Positions 24,566-33,283 of a DNA stretch of 40,940 nt are shown piece by piece. Where the stretch lies: the NCBI RefSeq assembly GCF_021728395.1, contig NZ_JAKKCM010000008.1:214014-254953 (forward strand). Direction: 5' to 3'. The notes beneath the pieces are model-generated. The model made no database searches and was not told where the DNA came from. It was given only the letters and a program-made list of their open reading frames with translations. A program made the position numbers and the translations under genes. Origin of the DNA: Vibrio sp. J1-1. GTDB lineage: Bacteria; Pseudomonadota; Gammaproteobacteria; Enterobacterales; Vibrionaceae. Numbering within the stretch: position 1 is the first letter of the stretch; each line of letters starts with the position of its first letter.

Positions 24566-25762
24566 CTATTCAAAGACATTGGAGGGTACTCGCACAAATC
24601 CCTCCATCAGTATTCTCGCACTTCGGCTCATGATGGCTTTTTGTACCACCCAGCCCTGTTCAGTTTGCTTCGCTTGTGCCCCAACTTTTAACGTTCCTGA
24701 CGGGTGGCCAAACGTCACCGACTCTTTTTCACCGCCACCAGCAGCCAGGTTAACTAATGTACCAGGCACACATGCTGCTGACGCGATAGCAACGGCTGCG
24801 GTTCCCATCATTGCGTGGTGTAGTTTGCCCATCGATAAGGCGCGAACTAACACGTCGATATCCGTATCATTTACCGCTTTACCACTTGAAGAAAGGTAGC
24901 TTTTCGGTTTGGATACAAAAGCGATTTTCGGTGTGTGCTGGCGTGTCTGAGCTTCTTCTAGTTCAGAAATCAGACCCATTTTTAACGCGCCATGCGCACG
25001 GATAGATTCAAACATTGCTAATGCAGCGTCGTCGTTGTTGATATCATCTTGTAGTTCAGTGCCCTGATATCCAATCGACTCTGCATCAATGAAAATGGTT
25101 GGAATGCCCGCGTTGATGAAAGTGGCATTGAAGGTGCCCACATTAGGCACCACCAAATCATCGACTAAGTTACCTGTTGGGAACATGCTGCCTTCACCGT
25201 CTGCTGGGTCAACAAAGTCCACTTGAATCTCAGCCGCTGGGAACGTCACGCCATCGAGTTCAAACTCGCCGGTTTCTTGCACGAAACCATTGACGATTGG
25301 CACGTGAATCAAGATCGTTTTGCCGATGTTCACTTGCCAAACGCGCACAGTCACAATCCCATTTTCTGGAATGCGATCTTGCTGAATCAGACCAGCATGA
25401 ATCGCGAACGGCCCAACTGCGGCAGACAAATTGCCGCAGTTACCACTCCAGTCTACGAATGGCTTATCAATCGACACTTGGCCAAACAAGTAATCAACGT
25501 CATGATCGGCTTGGCTACTGCGCGAAACAATCACCGTTTTACTAGTACTGGAGGTTGCGCCACCCATACCGTCGATTTGCTTCGCGTAAGGATCCGGGCT
25601 GCCGATAACACGCAACAACAGTTTGTCACGCGCGGCTCCTGCCACCTGCGCTTCTTGAGGCAAATCTTCCAGGTTGAAAAAGACCCCTTTACTCGTGCCG
25701 CCACGCATATACGTCGCCGGCACTTTGATTTGGCTCATTTGATTCGGAGTATTGTTTTCCAT
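24566..25762 (-). CDS. prpF: 2-methylaconitate cis-trans isomerase PrpF
   Basis: About 398 residues, starting at ATG 25762 with AAGGAG upstream (a GTG two codons earlier is possible). PrpF hallmarks are VPATYMRGGTSKGVFF, DPYAKQIDGMGGATSSTSKT and DWSGNCGNLSAAVGPFAI. PrpF isomerises the 2-methylaconitate isomer released by AcnD so that the cycle can proceed to 2-methylisocitrate. It sits directly between acnD (stop 25772) and prpE, with gaps of under 40 bases. PrpF pairs with AcnD in organisms that lack PrpD, as here. Confidence 0.95.
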   Translation of the reverse strand: MENNTPNQMSQIKVPATYMRGGTSKGVFFNLEDLPQEAQVAGAARDKLLLRVIGSPDPYAKQIDGMGGATSSTSKTVIVSRSSQADHDVDYLFGQVSIDKPFVDWSGNCGNLSAAVGPFAIHAGLIQQDRIPENGIVTVRVWQVNIGKTILIHVPIVNGFVQETGEFELDGVTFPAAEIQVDFVDPADGEGSMFPTGNLVDDLVVPNVGTFNATFINAGIPTIFIDAESIGYQGTELQDDINNDDAALAMFESIRAHGALKMGLISELEEAQTRQHTPKIAFVSKPKSYLSSSGKAVNDTDIDVLVRALSMGKLHHAMMGTAAVAIASAACVPGTLVNLAAGGGEKESVTFGHPSGTLKVGAQAKQTEQGWVVQKAIMSRSARILMEGFVRVPSNVFE

Positions 25763-25771
25763 AACCACTCC

Positions 25772-28375
25772 TTATTGTGCCAAGAAATCTTGAGCAAAAC
25801 GTTGCAATACACCACCCGCGTTGTACACGTGAACTTCATCAGCGGTGTCTAGGCGACAGGTAACAGGAACGTCGACTCTCTCACCGTTGCGGCGTGTAAT
25901 AACTAAGGCTAAATCAGCACCTGGCTTAATCTCACCAACTACGTCGTAAAGCTCAGTACCATCCAGTTCTAGCGTATTGCGGTTTACACCCGGTTTGAAT
26001 TGCAGTGGCAGTACGCCCATGCCGACCAAGTTGGTACGGTGGATACGCTCAAAGCCTTCAGCAACGATTGCTTCTACACCAGCCAATCGAACGCCTTTTG
26101 CTGCCCAGTCACGAGATGAACCTTGACCATAATCCGCTCCAGCCACCACGATCAGTGGTTGTTTGCGGTTCATGTAAGTTTCAATTGCTTCCCACATGCG
26201 AACAACCTGACCTTCTGGCTCAATTCGAGCTAGAGAACCCTGTACCACTTCGCCGTTCTCTTTCACCATTTCGTTAAACAGTTTCGGGTTAGCAAAGGTC
26301 GCACGTTGCGCCGTTAAATGATCACCACGGTGGGTCGCGTAAGAGTTAAAGTCTTCTTCTGGCACGCCCATCTTCGCTAGGTATTCACCTGCCGCACTGC
26401 TCGCCATAATTGCATTCGATGGTGATAGGTGGTCGGTGGTAATGTTGTCACCCAAAACCGCTAAAGGACGCATGCCAGACAGTGTTCTTTCACCCGCTAG
26501 CGCACCTTCCCCCTCTTTTTGCCAATAGGGAGGACGACGAATGTAAGTACTCATCGGACGCCAATCGTAAAGCGGGTTAGAGTTTTGCGCTGCGTCGTCC
26601 AGTTTAAACATCTGGATGTAAACTTGATTAAACTGCTCTGGTTTAACGTGTTTACCAACCACCGCATCAATCTCTTCGTCGCTTGGCCACAAATCATTTA
26701 AGTAAATTGGCTTTCCATTTTGGTCAGTACCCAATGCGTCACGCTCGATATCAAAACGAATCGTACCAGCTAATGCATAAGCGACAACCAATGGTGGAGA
26801 AGCCAGGAACGCTTGCTTCGCGTAAGGGTGGATTCGACCATCAAAGTTACGGTTACCAGAAAGTACCGCTGTCGCATACAAATCGCGGTCAATGATCTCT
26901 TGTTGGATTTTTGGATCTAACGCGCCACTCATACCGTTACAGGTGGTACATGCGTAGCCTACGATACCGAAGCCAAGCTTTTCTAATTCTGGTAATAAGC
27001 CCGCTTCTTCTAGGTAAAGACGCGCAACCTTAGAACCCGGAGCAAAAGACGATTTCACCCAAGGCTTACGAATAAGGCCAAGTTCGTTGGCTTTCTTCGC
27101 GACAAGGCCAGCTGCAACCACGTTTCTTGGGTTACTGGTGTTAGTACAAGAGGTGATAGCAGCGATGATCACTGCGCCATCTGGCAGCTCACCTTCTTTC
27201 TCTTCCCACGCACCAGAAATGCCACGCTTCGCCAGTTCAGACGTTGGCAAGCGACGGTGTGGGTTTGAAGGACCAGCCATGTTACGGCTTACTGATGACA
27301 AATCGAACTCAAGTACGCGCTCGTAAACCGCAGTATCAAGATCATCCGCCCAAAGGCCTGTTTGTTTTGCGTATTTCTCTACCAAGTCGACTTGCTGTTC
27401 TTCACGGCCAGTCAGTTTCAGGTAGTTGATGGTCTGTTCGTCAATGTAGAACATACCCGCAGTTGCACCGTATTCTGGTGTCATGTTGGAGATGGTTGCG
27501 CGGTCACCGATTGTCAGGTCTCGTGCGCCTTCACCAAAGAATTCTAAGTAAGAAGAGACGACACGCTCGTTACGTAGGAACTCAGTGATCGCAAGAACGA
27601 TATCGGTCGCAGTAATGCCCGGCTGACGTTTACCCGTCAGTTTTACACCCACAATATCTGGCAGGCGCATCATCGAAGGACGGCCAAGCATCACAGTTTC
27701 TGCTTCCAGACCACCAACACCAATCGCGATAACACCAAGTGCATCAACGTGTGGAGTGTGACTGTCGGTACCTACACAAGTATCTGGATAGGCAATGCCC
27801 TGCTTCGCTTGTACCACTGGAGACATTTTCTCCAGGTTGATCTGGTGCATGATACCGTTACCCGCAGGAATAACGCTGACGTTTTCAAATGCCGTTTTAC
27901 ACCACTCGATAAAGTGGAATCGGTCTTCATTTCGGCGCTCTTCAATCGCGCGATTTTTCTCGAATGCGTCTGGATCAAATCCAGCGTGTTCTACTGCGAG
28001 AGAATGATCAACAATAAGCTGAGTTTCAACCACAGGGTTTACTTTTGCAGGGTCACCGCCCTGATCCGCAATCGCATCACGCAGGCCTGCTAAGTCAACC
28101 AGTGCTGTCTGGCCTAAGATGTCGTGACATACGACACGTGCAGGATACCAAGGAAAATCGAGATCACGCTTACGTTCAATAAGTTGTTTAAGGCTGTCGG
28201 TTAAAACGTTTGGATCGCAGCGTCGTACCAGCTGCTCGGCAAGAACGCGTGAGGTGTAAGGGAGCGTTTCATAGGCTCCAGGAGAAATAGTATTTACGGC
28301 TTCGCGGGCATCAAAATAATCGAGTTGAGTCCCCGGAAGCGACTTACGATATTGGGTATTAATAGTTGTGCTCAT
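25772..28375 (-). CDS. acnD: Fe-S-dependent 2-methylcitrate dehydratase AcnD
   Basis: 867 residues, a full-length aconitase-family protein. The 4Fe-4S ligands are seen in AAITSCTNTSNPRNVV and GYACTTCNGMSG. The swivel domain carries GDNITTDHLSPSNA and AGADYGQGSSRDWAAKG. Within the family the 2-methylcitrate dehydratase (AcnD) assignment comes from the operon with prpC, prpB and prpF. It dehydrates 2-methylcitrate and replaces PrpD, which is absent. GGAAG lies 6 bases before the ATG. A 191-base gap with a strong hairpin separates it from prpC. Confidence 0.95.
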   Translation of the reverse strand: MSTTINTQYRKSLPGTQLDYFDAREAVNTISPGAYETLPYTSRVLAEQLVRRCDPNVLTDSLKQLIERKRDLDFPWYPARVVCHDILGQTALVDLAGLRDAIADQGGDPAKVNPVVETQLIVDHSLAVEHAGFDPDAFEKNRAIEERRNEDRFHFIEWCKTAFENVSVIPAGNGIMHQINLEKMSPVVQAKQGIAYPDTCVGTDSHTPHVDALGVIAIGVGGLEAETVMLGRPSMMRLPDIVGVKLTGKRQPGITATDIVLAITEFLRNERVVSSYLEFFGEGARDLTIGDRATISNMTPEYGATAGMFYIDEQTINYLKLTGREEQQVDLVEKYAKQTGLWADDLDTAVYERVLEFDLSSVSRNMAGPSNPHRRLPTSELAKRGISGAWEEKEGELPDGAVIIAAITSCTNTSNPRNVVAAGLVAKKANELGLIRKPWVKSSFAPGSKVARLYLEEAGLLPELEKLGFGIVGYACTTCNGMSGALDPKIQQEIIDRDLYATAVLSGNRNFDGRIHPYAKQAFLASPPLVVAYALAGTIRFDIERDALGTDQNGKPIYLNDLWPSDEEIDAVVGKHVKPEQFNQVYIQMFKLDDAAQNSNPLYDWRPMSTYIRRPPYWQKEGEGALAGERTLSGMRPLAVLGDNITTDHLSPSNAIMASSAAGEYLAKMGVPEEDFNSYATHRGDHLTAQRATFANPKLFNEMVKENGEVVQGSLARIEPEGQVVRMWEAIETYMNRKQPLIVVAGADYGQGSSRDWAAKGVRLAGVEAIVAEGFERIHRTNLVGMGVLPLQFKPGVNRNTLELDGTELYDVVGEIKPGADLALVITRRNGERVDVPVTCRLDTADEVHVYNAGGVLQRFAQDFLAQ

Positions 28376-28518
28376 GATTTGCTTCCATTCAATCTGTACA
28401 TCTTGGCCTTCTCCCCATCACTCTAGAAACGTTACTCTTGAAAAGTTGTTTGGAGACTTGATTGGAGAACTGTTTTTGAGATGTAGTAGTCGTTCTAGTC
28501 ACCTTAGTGATGAGAAAT

Positions 28519-28560
28519 ACTCCTTCCTCCATGTGGAGAGAATCGCACAGAGGAAGGAGT
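28519..28560 (-). promoter_or_regulatory. Intercistronic hairpin between prpC and acnD
   Basis: An 11-bp perfect inverted repeat, ACTCCTTCCTC (28519-28529) / GAGGAAGGAGT (28550-28560), with a 20-base loop, begins 6 bases after the prpC stop on the minus strand. No T run follows it, so it is not a standard terminator; one arm is rich in Shine-Dalgarno-like GGAGG. It may stabilise the prpBC mRNA or limit read-through to acnD-prpFE. Confidence 0.6.
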
Positions 28561-28566
28561 CACGCG

Positions 28567-29709
28567 CTAGCGTTTTTCGATAGGCACCCATTCCTGATGC
28601 TCTGGACCTGTGTAATCAGCGCTTGGGCGAATAATGCGGTTATTCGCGCGTTGCTCATACACGTGTGCAGCCCAACCAGTTAAACGGCTCATTACGAATA
28701 TCGGTGTGAACAGTTTGGTTGGAATGTCCATAAAGTGGTACGCCGATGCATGGAAGAAGTCCGCATTACAGAACAGACCTTTCTCACGCTTCATAACCGA
28801 TTCAACACGCTCAGATACCGCATATAGATGTGTGTCACCCACTTGCTTAGATAGCTCTTCAGACCAACGTTTGATCAGCGCGTTGCGAGGGTCACTTTCG
28901 CGATAAATCGCATGACCAAAGCCCATGATCTTGTCTTTGTTGGCAAGCATTTGCATGATGTTCGCTTCTGCTTCATCCGGCGTCTGCCAATCTTCGATCA
29001 TTTCCATCGCGGCTTCGTTTGCGCCGCCGTGAAGTGGACCACGAAGCGTACCGATTGCCGCTGTAATACAAGAATGGATGTCTGACAATGTTGATGCACA
29101 TACGCGCGCCGCAAATGTTGACGCATTAAACTCATGCTCTGCGTAGAGGATTAGTGAACAGTGCATCACTTGTTTATGCAGTTCGGTTGGCGTCTTATCA
29201 GTAAGAAGCTTCAGGAAGTAACCACCGATGCTGTCTTCAGTCTCGTCTTCCGTGTTAATACGGACACCATCATGGCTAAAGCGATACCAGTAACAGATGA
29301 TTGCAGGGAATAGCGCGAGCATACGCTCAGTAGATTGCAGTTGCTCATCAAAGCTCATTTCCTGCTCTAAGTTACCCAGCATAGAACAACCTGTACGCAT
29401 CACGTCCATTGGGTGTGCAGTCGCAGGGATAAGTTCTAGAGCTTGTTTAAGCTCCGTTGGCAAACCACGAAGGCTCAATAGGTGCGTCTTGTACGCATCG
29501 AGTTCTTGTTGATTTGGTAAGTGACCGCGTAACAGCAGGTGTGCCACTTCTTCAAATTGAGCATTATTGGCAAGGTCAGTAATATCGTAACCGCGATAAG
29601 TAAGACCTGTTCCCGTTTTACCGACAGTACATAAAGCTGTGCTTCCCGCGCTTTGACCACGTAGGCCTGCACCACCTAACTCTGCTTTCTTTGCTTCAGT
29701 TTGAGGCAT
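28567..29709 (-). CDS. prpC: 2-methylcitrate synthase PrpC
   Basis: About 380 residues. It starts MPQTEAKKAELGGAGLRGQ; AAGGAG lies 8 bases before ATG 29709, so the 18-codon upstream extension is rejected. Citrate-synthase family motifs are GPLHGGANEAAMEM, IMGFGHAIYRESDPRN (catalytic His and the following segment) and a C-terminal catalytic Asp region (LFCNADFFHASAYH). It condenses propionyl-CoA with oxaloacetate to give 2-methylcitrate. It lies 131 bases downstream of prpB on the same strand. Confidence 0.95.
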   Translation of the reverse strand: MPQTEAKKAELGGAGLRGQSAGSTALCTVGKTGTGLTYRGYDITDLANNAQFEEVAHLLLRGHLPNQQELDAYKTHLLSLRGLPTELKQALELIPATAHPMDVMRTGCSMLGNLEQEMSFDEQLQSTERMLALFPAIICYWYRFSHDGVRINTEDETEDSIGGYFLKLLTDKTPTELHKQVMHCSLILYAEHEFNASTFAARVCASTLSDIHSCITAAIGTLRGPLHGGANEAAMEMIEDWQTPDEAEANIMQMLANKDKIMGFGHAIYRESDPRNALIKRWSEELSKQVGDTHLYAVSERVESVMKREKGLFCNADFFHASAYHFMDIPTKLFTPIFVMSRLTGWAAHVYEQRANNRIIRPSADYTGPEHQEWVPIEKR

Positions 29710-29840
29710 TGTTTGAACTCCTTTTCTGTCTGGCTTTGCTCTCTTTGGAGCGTTTTTATTCACCAGACAAGTTTCACGTTATTGGATTTGATAAATTCCG
29801 ATTATCTTTTCTTGGGCTTCCTTTGATTATTACTTCCCCG

Positions 29841-30737
29841 CTATTTTCCTTCTGAGAATAGCTGGTCAAGTTTGTCTTCGTAGTCGTGGTAGTTCAGGTG
29901 TTGATACAACTCTTTACGTGTCTGCATCGAATCAACCAACGCTTCCTGGTTACCTACTTCTAGAAGGTGTTTGTATACTGTTTCTGCGGCTTTGTTCATG
30001 GCACGGAATGCACTGAGTGGGTAAAGCACCATGTCCACTTTGGCTTTTGCCAGTTCATCACAACCGTAAAGTGGCGTTGCACCGAACTCGGTGATATTCG
30101 CTAAGATAGGAACATGCTTTCCTGTTGCTTGCTCTAGCGCATTAGAGAACTGTAGGTATTGATCCAACTTGTTCATCGCTTCTGGGAAGATCATGTCCGC
30201 GCCCGCTTCCACACAAGCAATCGCACGTTCAATCGCGCTGTCCATGCCTTCAACCGCGAGAGCGTCAGTACGAGCCATAATTACAAAGCTTTCGTCGTTA
30301 CGCGCATCAACCGCAGCTTTAACGCGGTCAACCATCTCTTGCTGGCTAACAATCGCTTTGTTTGGGCGGTGACCACAACGTTTTTGCGCTACCTGGTCTT
30401 CCATATGAACTGCCGCCGCGCCCGCTTTTTCCATTTGTTTGATCGTGCGAGCGATATTAAATGCACCGCCAAAACCCGTGTCGATATCCACTAGCAATGG
30501 CAAATCACATGCGTTTGTAATGCGGTTAACGTCCACCAACACGTCATTCAGTGTGGTGATACCTAGGTCTGGCAATCCGTAAGAAGCATTTGCAATGCCA
30601 CCACCAGACAAGTAAATCGCTTGATGCCCTAGGTTTTTCGCCATCATGGCGCAGTATGGGTTAACGGTACCGACAATTTGTAGCGGATTGTTTTGTTCAA
30701 TGGCGAGTCTGAACTTCGCCCCCGGTGTTAAGCTCAT
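29841..30737 (-). CDS. prpB: 2-methylisocitrate lyase PrpB
   Basis: 298 residues. The catalytic loop reads KRCGHRPNK with C121 as the active cysteine, close to C123 in E. coli PrpB. DIDTGFGG binds magnesium and VHMEDQ and IMARTDALA complete the active site. It cleaves 2-methylisocitrate to pyruvate and succinate, the final step of the cycle. AAGGA precedes the ATG. It follows the GntR regulator by 12 bases, so the regulator is the first gene of the operon. Confidence 0.96.
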   Translation of the reverse strand: MSLTPGAKFRLAIEQNNPLQIVGTVNPYCAMMAKNLGHQAIYLSGGGIANASYGLPDLGITTLNDVLVDVNRITNACDLPLLVDIDTGFGGAFNIARTIKQMEKAGAAAVHMEDQVAQKRCGHRPNKAIVSQQEMVDRVKAAVDARNDESFVIMARTDALAVEGMDSAIERAIACVEAGADMIFPEAMNKLDQYLQFSNALEQATGKHVPILANITEFGATPLYGCDELAKAKVDMVLYPLSAFRAMNKAAETVYKHLLEVGNQEALVDSMQTRKELYQHLNYHDYEDKLDQLFSEGK

Positions 30738-30749
30738 GACGAATTCCTT

Positions 30750-31469
30750 CTAGTCTTTGTCTAAACTTTCAGTTCCTGTATGAATAATCTGCGATTGGAT
30801 GAGTTTTCGACTCCCAGAGATGTGTCTTCTCATTAACATTTCTGCAAGTTCTTCATCGCGATTACGAATGGCTTCTAAAATATATTTGTGTTCGTTGAGT
30901 GCCTCATTCGGACGAGATTGCGAACGTGGCGACTGGTAGCGATACATGCGTAGTAAGTGATACAACTCATCACATAACAAAGTAATCAATTTGCTGTTTC
31001 GGCTTGCCTGAATGATGCGATAGTGAAAATCAAAGTCACCATGCTGGTGGAAATAAGAAGAGCCTTCTACTTGGTCAATATGCTTCGAATGTGTCGACAA
31101 TAGCATTTCTAAACTCAATAGCTCTTCTTGGGTAATATGGCGAGCAGCAAGTCGTGCAGCCATCCCTTCTAACGCTTCGCGCACTGAGTAGAGTTCGATA
31201 AGCTTTTCTGGAGAAAAGGTGGTAACTCTCGCTCCAACATGCGGGATACGTTCAATTAGGCCCAAGCCTTCCAAACGCATCAACGCTTCACGTAAAGGGC
31301 CACGACTAACTTGATATTTCCTAGCAAGTTCTGGCTCTGAGATTTTACTCCCCGGCTCAACATCACCGTTCACGATAACTTCAATCAAAGTCTCCGTCAG
31401 TGTCTCAGACTTAGTGTGTTCTTTCTCAGAAGCTATCACTTTATAACGAGCTTTCAACTCAGAGTTCAT
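30750..31469 (-). CDS. prpR: GntR/FCD regulator of the prp operon (PrpR-type)
   Basis: About 239 residues from ATG 31469. Residues 22-88 are a GntR winged helix (LTETLIEVIVNGDVEPGSKI, LARKYQVSRGPLREALMRLE, ERIPHVGARVTTF). Residues 90-230 are an FCD ligand domain with the metal-binding Asp/His pattern (HGDFDFHYRIIQASRN, DELYHLLRMYRYQSP, LNEHKYILEAI, MRRHISGSRKLI). It lies 12 bases upstream of prpB and is the first gene of the operon, which points to local control of propionate breakdown; 2-methylcitrate is a common effector in other bacteria. TGTCGACA palindromes upstream are its probable operators. It is unrelated to the sigma-54 PrpR of E. coli, so the symbol reflects role only. Confidence 0.88.
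   Translation of the reverse strand: MNSELKARYKVIASEKEHTKSETLTETLIEVIVNGDVEPGSKISEPELARKYQVSRGPLREALMRLEGLGLIERIPHVGARVTTFSPEKLIELYSVREALEGMAARLAARHITQEELLSLEMLLSTHSKHIDQVEGSSYFHQHGDFDFHYRIIQASRNSKLITLLCDELYHLLRMYRYQSPRSQSRPNEALNEHKYILEAIRNRDEELAEMLMRRHISGSRKLIQSQIIHTGTESLDKD
31092..31099. promoter_or_regulatory. TGTCGACA site inside the prpR coding region
   Basis: The same 8-base core found in the prpR/tctC intergenic palindromes occurs here within the regulator gene, as GTGTCGACAAT. It may be an auxiliary operator, or chance. Confidence 0.3.
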
Positions 31470-31542
31470 ATTCAAGCACTCAATTCAACGACACCGAAAT
31501 GTCTACAATTCCTTAACCTAAATACAAGATAAACGATCAAAG

Positions 31543-31572
31543 TGTCGACAATCAAGATAATTGTCGACAATT
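31543..31572. promoter_or_regulatory. Paired GntR operators upstream of prpR (TGTCGACA core)
   Basis: TGTCGACA at 31543-31550 and the 14-base palindrome AATTGTCGACAATT at 31559-31572 have centres 19 bases apart, close to two helical turns. They lie 75-105 bases before the prpR start, where they could cover its promoter. A degenerate copy, TGTCTACA, is at 31500-31507. FCD-type GntR regulators commonly bind short palindromes of this kind. Confidence 0.7.
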
Positions 31573-31652
31573 TAGACTAAGGTCTTATTAGAAGGTCGAA
31601 AATGAACCCAATAAAGGCGTAATTTTCACCCATCACTCTGAGATCCCTCCGT

Positions 31653-31666
31653 AGTTGTCGACAACT
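31653..31666. promoter_or_regulatory. Third TGTCGACA palindrome between prpR and tctC
   Basis: AGTTGTCGACAACT is a perfect 14-base palindrome about 190 bases from the prpR start and 385 bases before tctC. It repeats the core of the sites at 31543-31572. Confidence 0.65.
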
Positions 31667-32049
31667 TTTACATAACTAACTGCATGATTTTTATAAACAA
31701 GATTAATTTTTAAGAATAGTTACTGAGTATTAACATAAGTATTTAGGTATGGTATGCCTGTGGCTTGTTGTGTAGTCGTCGTTTTAGAGTTTGAATAGCG
31801 TGCCAAGGTACGACGGTTTTTTAATGGTAAGGATATCAGGTGTTAACTCCAAATTTGCATGAACCGACACCTATCCCCGGCCGTGAACTTTATGAACAAA
31901 ATCGCCACTATGCCCAATATTCTCTTTATCTACCTTTTAAAGACACACAGTTAACATTTAATTAACCTTTCAACAAAGTTCAGATTCGTAGCTGAAACGA
32001 CAATAAGACTCATCAACAGAATAGAGTCACTCACATAAGGAACGTGAAC
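31667..32049 (+). promoter_or_regulatory. Long non-coding leader region upstream of tctC
   Basis: No gene is supported in this stretch. At 31777-31821 TCGTCGT pairs with ACGACGG followed by six T, which resembles a weak terminator or attenuator. Downstream AGGTGT (about 31830) and ACACCT (about 31867) form another possible stem. A leader transcript or small RNA ending near 31822 is possible but I could not define its promoter. Confidence 0.35.
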
Positions 32050-33021
32050 ATGTTAAAGGTAATCAAACCAACGCTCGCCGCATCTATCATCGCCGCTTCA
32101 TTTTCATTCAACGCTTTCGCCGCTGATGTAGAAAAAATGCATTTCCTCATTCCTGGTGGTGCCGGTGGCGGCTGGGATATGACCGCACGCGGTACTGGTG
32201 ATGTACTAGTGAAATCAGACATCGTTGAAACCGTATCATTTCAAAACCTATCTGGTGGCGGCGGCGGTAAAGCCATTGCCCACTTGATTGAAACCGCAGA
32301 TCGCCAAGAAGACACGCTAATGGTGAACTCAACGCCAATCGTTGTACGTTCTCTTAGTGGTATTTTCCCACAATCTTTCCGTGACCTCACTCCGGTAGCA
32401 GCTACCGTTGCTGACTACGGCGCTATTGTTACGTCCGCAGATTCACCATACAACTCATGGGAAGACGTCGTCAAAGCGTTTGAAGAGAACCCACGCAAAG
32501 TGAAGATTGCGGGCGGTTCAGCTCGTGGGTCGATGGATCACCTAGTTATTGCGGCCGCATTTAAAGGCGAAGGTTTTGATGCACGTAAAGTCCGTTACAT
32601 TGGGTATGATGCGGGCGGAAAAGCGATGGCTGCGCTGCTTTCTGGTGAAACTCAACTCCTCTCTACCGGCTTAGGTGAAGTACTTGAAATGTCCAAATCT
32701 GGACAAGTTAAAGTACTGGCGATCACCGCTCCTAAGCGATTAGACGCGGCGCCAAACATTCCTACTCTCACTGAATACGGCAATGAAACTGTCTTTGCGA
32801 ACTGGCGTGGATTCTTCGCAGCACCAGGAACAAGCCAAGAGAAAATCGACGAGTGGAATTCTGCATTCACAAAAATGTACAACACCGATGAATGGCAAGT
32901 CGTTCGTGACCGTAATGGCTGGATCGACAACTATAAAGCGGATAAAGATTTCTTCGCGTTCCTTGAAGATCAAGAGAAACAAATGGGCGATCTAATGCGC
33001 GAATTAGGTTTCCTTAAATAA
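32050..33021 (+). CDS. tctC: Tripartite tricarboxylate transporter solute-binding protein (TctC/Bug family)
   Basis: About 323 residues from ATG 32050, with AAGGA 8 bases before it. Signal peptide ends at SFNAFAADV. Family marks are MHFLIPGGAGGGWDMTARGT near the N terminus, LSGGGGGKAIAHL, IAGGSARGSMDHLV and the C-terminal GFFAAPGTSQEKID. These periplasmic proteins bind citrate or other carboxylates and hand them to the TctA-TctB permease, whose genes follow. It is divergent from the prp operon. The substrate is not known; context suggests a compound feeding the 2-methylcitrate cycle. Confidence 0.93.
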   Translation: MLKVIKPTLAASIIAASFSFNAFAADVEKMHFLIPGGAGGGWDMTARGTGDVLVKSDIVETVSFQNLSGGGGGKAIAHLIETADRQEDTLMVNSTPIVVRSLSGIFPQSFRDLTPVAATVADYGAIVTSADSPYNSWEDVVKAFEENPRKVKIAGGSARGSMDHLVIAAAFKGEGFDARKVRYIGYDAGGKAMAALLSGETQLLSTGLGEVLEMSKSGQVKVLAITAPKRLDAAPNIPTLTEYGNETVFANWRGFFAAPGTSQEKIDEWNSAFTKMYNTDEWQVVRDRNGWIDNYKADKDFFAFLEDQEKQMGDLMRELGFLK

Positions 33022-33048
33022 ATTGGTTACCTGAAGTAAACAGTAAAC

Positions 33049-33103
33049 GGGGCTAATTCTCCAATACCAAACCAGTAACTACATCTGATTTGGTGTTAGC
33101 CCC
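33049..33103 (+). promoter_or_regulatory. Large hairpin between tctC and tctB
   Basis: GGGGCTAA (33049-33056) pairs with TTAGCCCC (33096-33103); the inner arms AATACCAAA (33063-33071) and TTTGGTGTT (33089-33097) can pair instead, sharing two bases. No T run follows. Such hairpins after a binding-protein gene often protect its mRNA or partly terminate transcription, giving more binding protein than permease. Confidence 0.6.
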
Positions 33104-33140
33104 ATCTGCATTTGCACTCTAATTTTCACCGTATATGGGC

Positions 33141-33152
33141 ATTGTCGACAAT
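33141..33152. promoter_or_regulatory. TGTCGACA palindrome in front of tctB
   Basis: ATTGTCGACAAT, a perfect 12-base palindrome with the same core as the prpR operators, lies 132 bases before the tctB start in the tctC-tctB gap. It suggests a second promoter for tctBA under the same regulator. Confidence 0.62.
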
Positions 33153-33283
33153 TCGGCATACACACTCCTTTGTTTATAGATTGATAAGCGGCTCGACTAG
33201 CAGCGAAATGCTTAATTGTTAATGAATTATCTTACTCATTAACGCTCATATACGGTCTTTTCTACCTTCGTTAGGAGTTGAAG

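Noticed and set aside
25223-28093. Several plus-strand frames opposite prpF and acnD
   Set aside because: They are antisense to conserved enzyme genes and show no family features or start signals.
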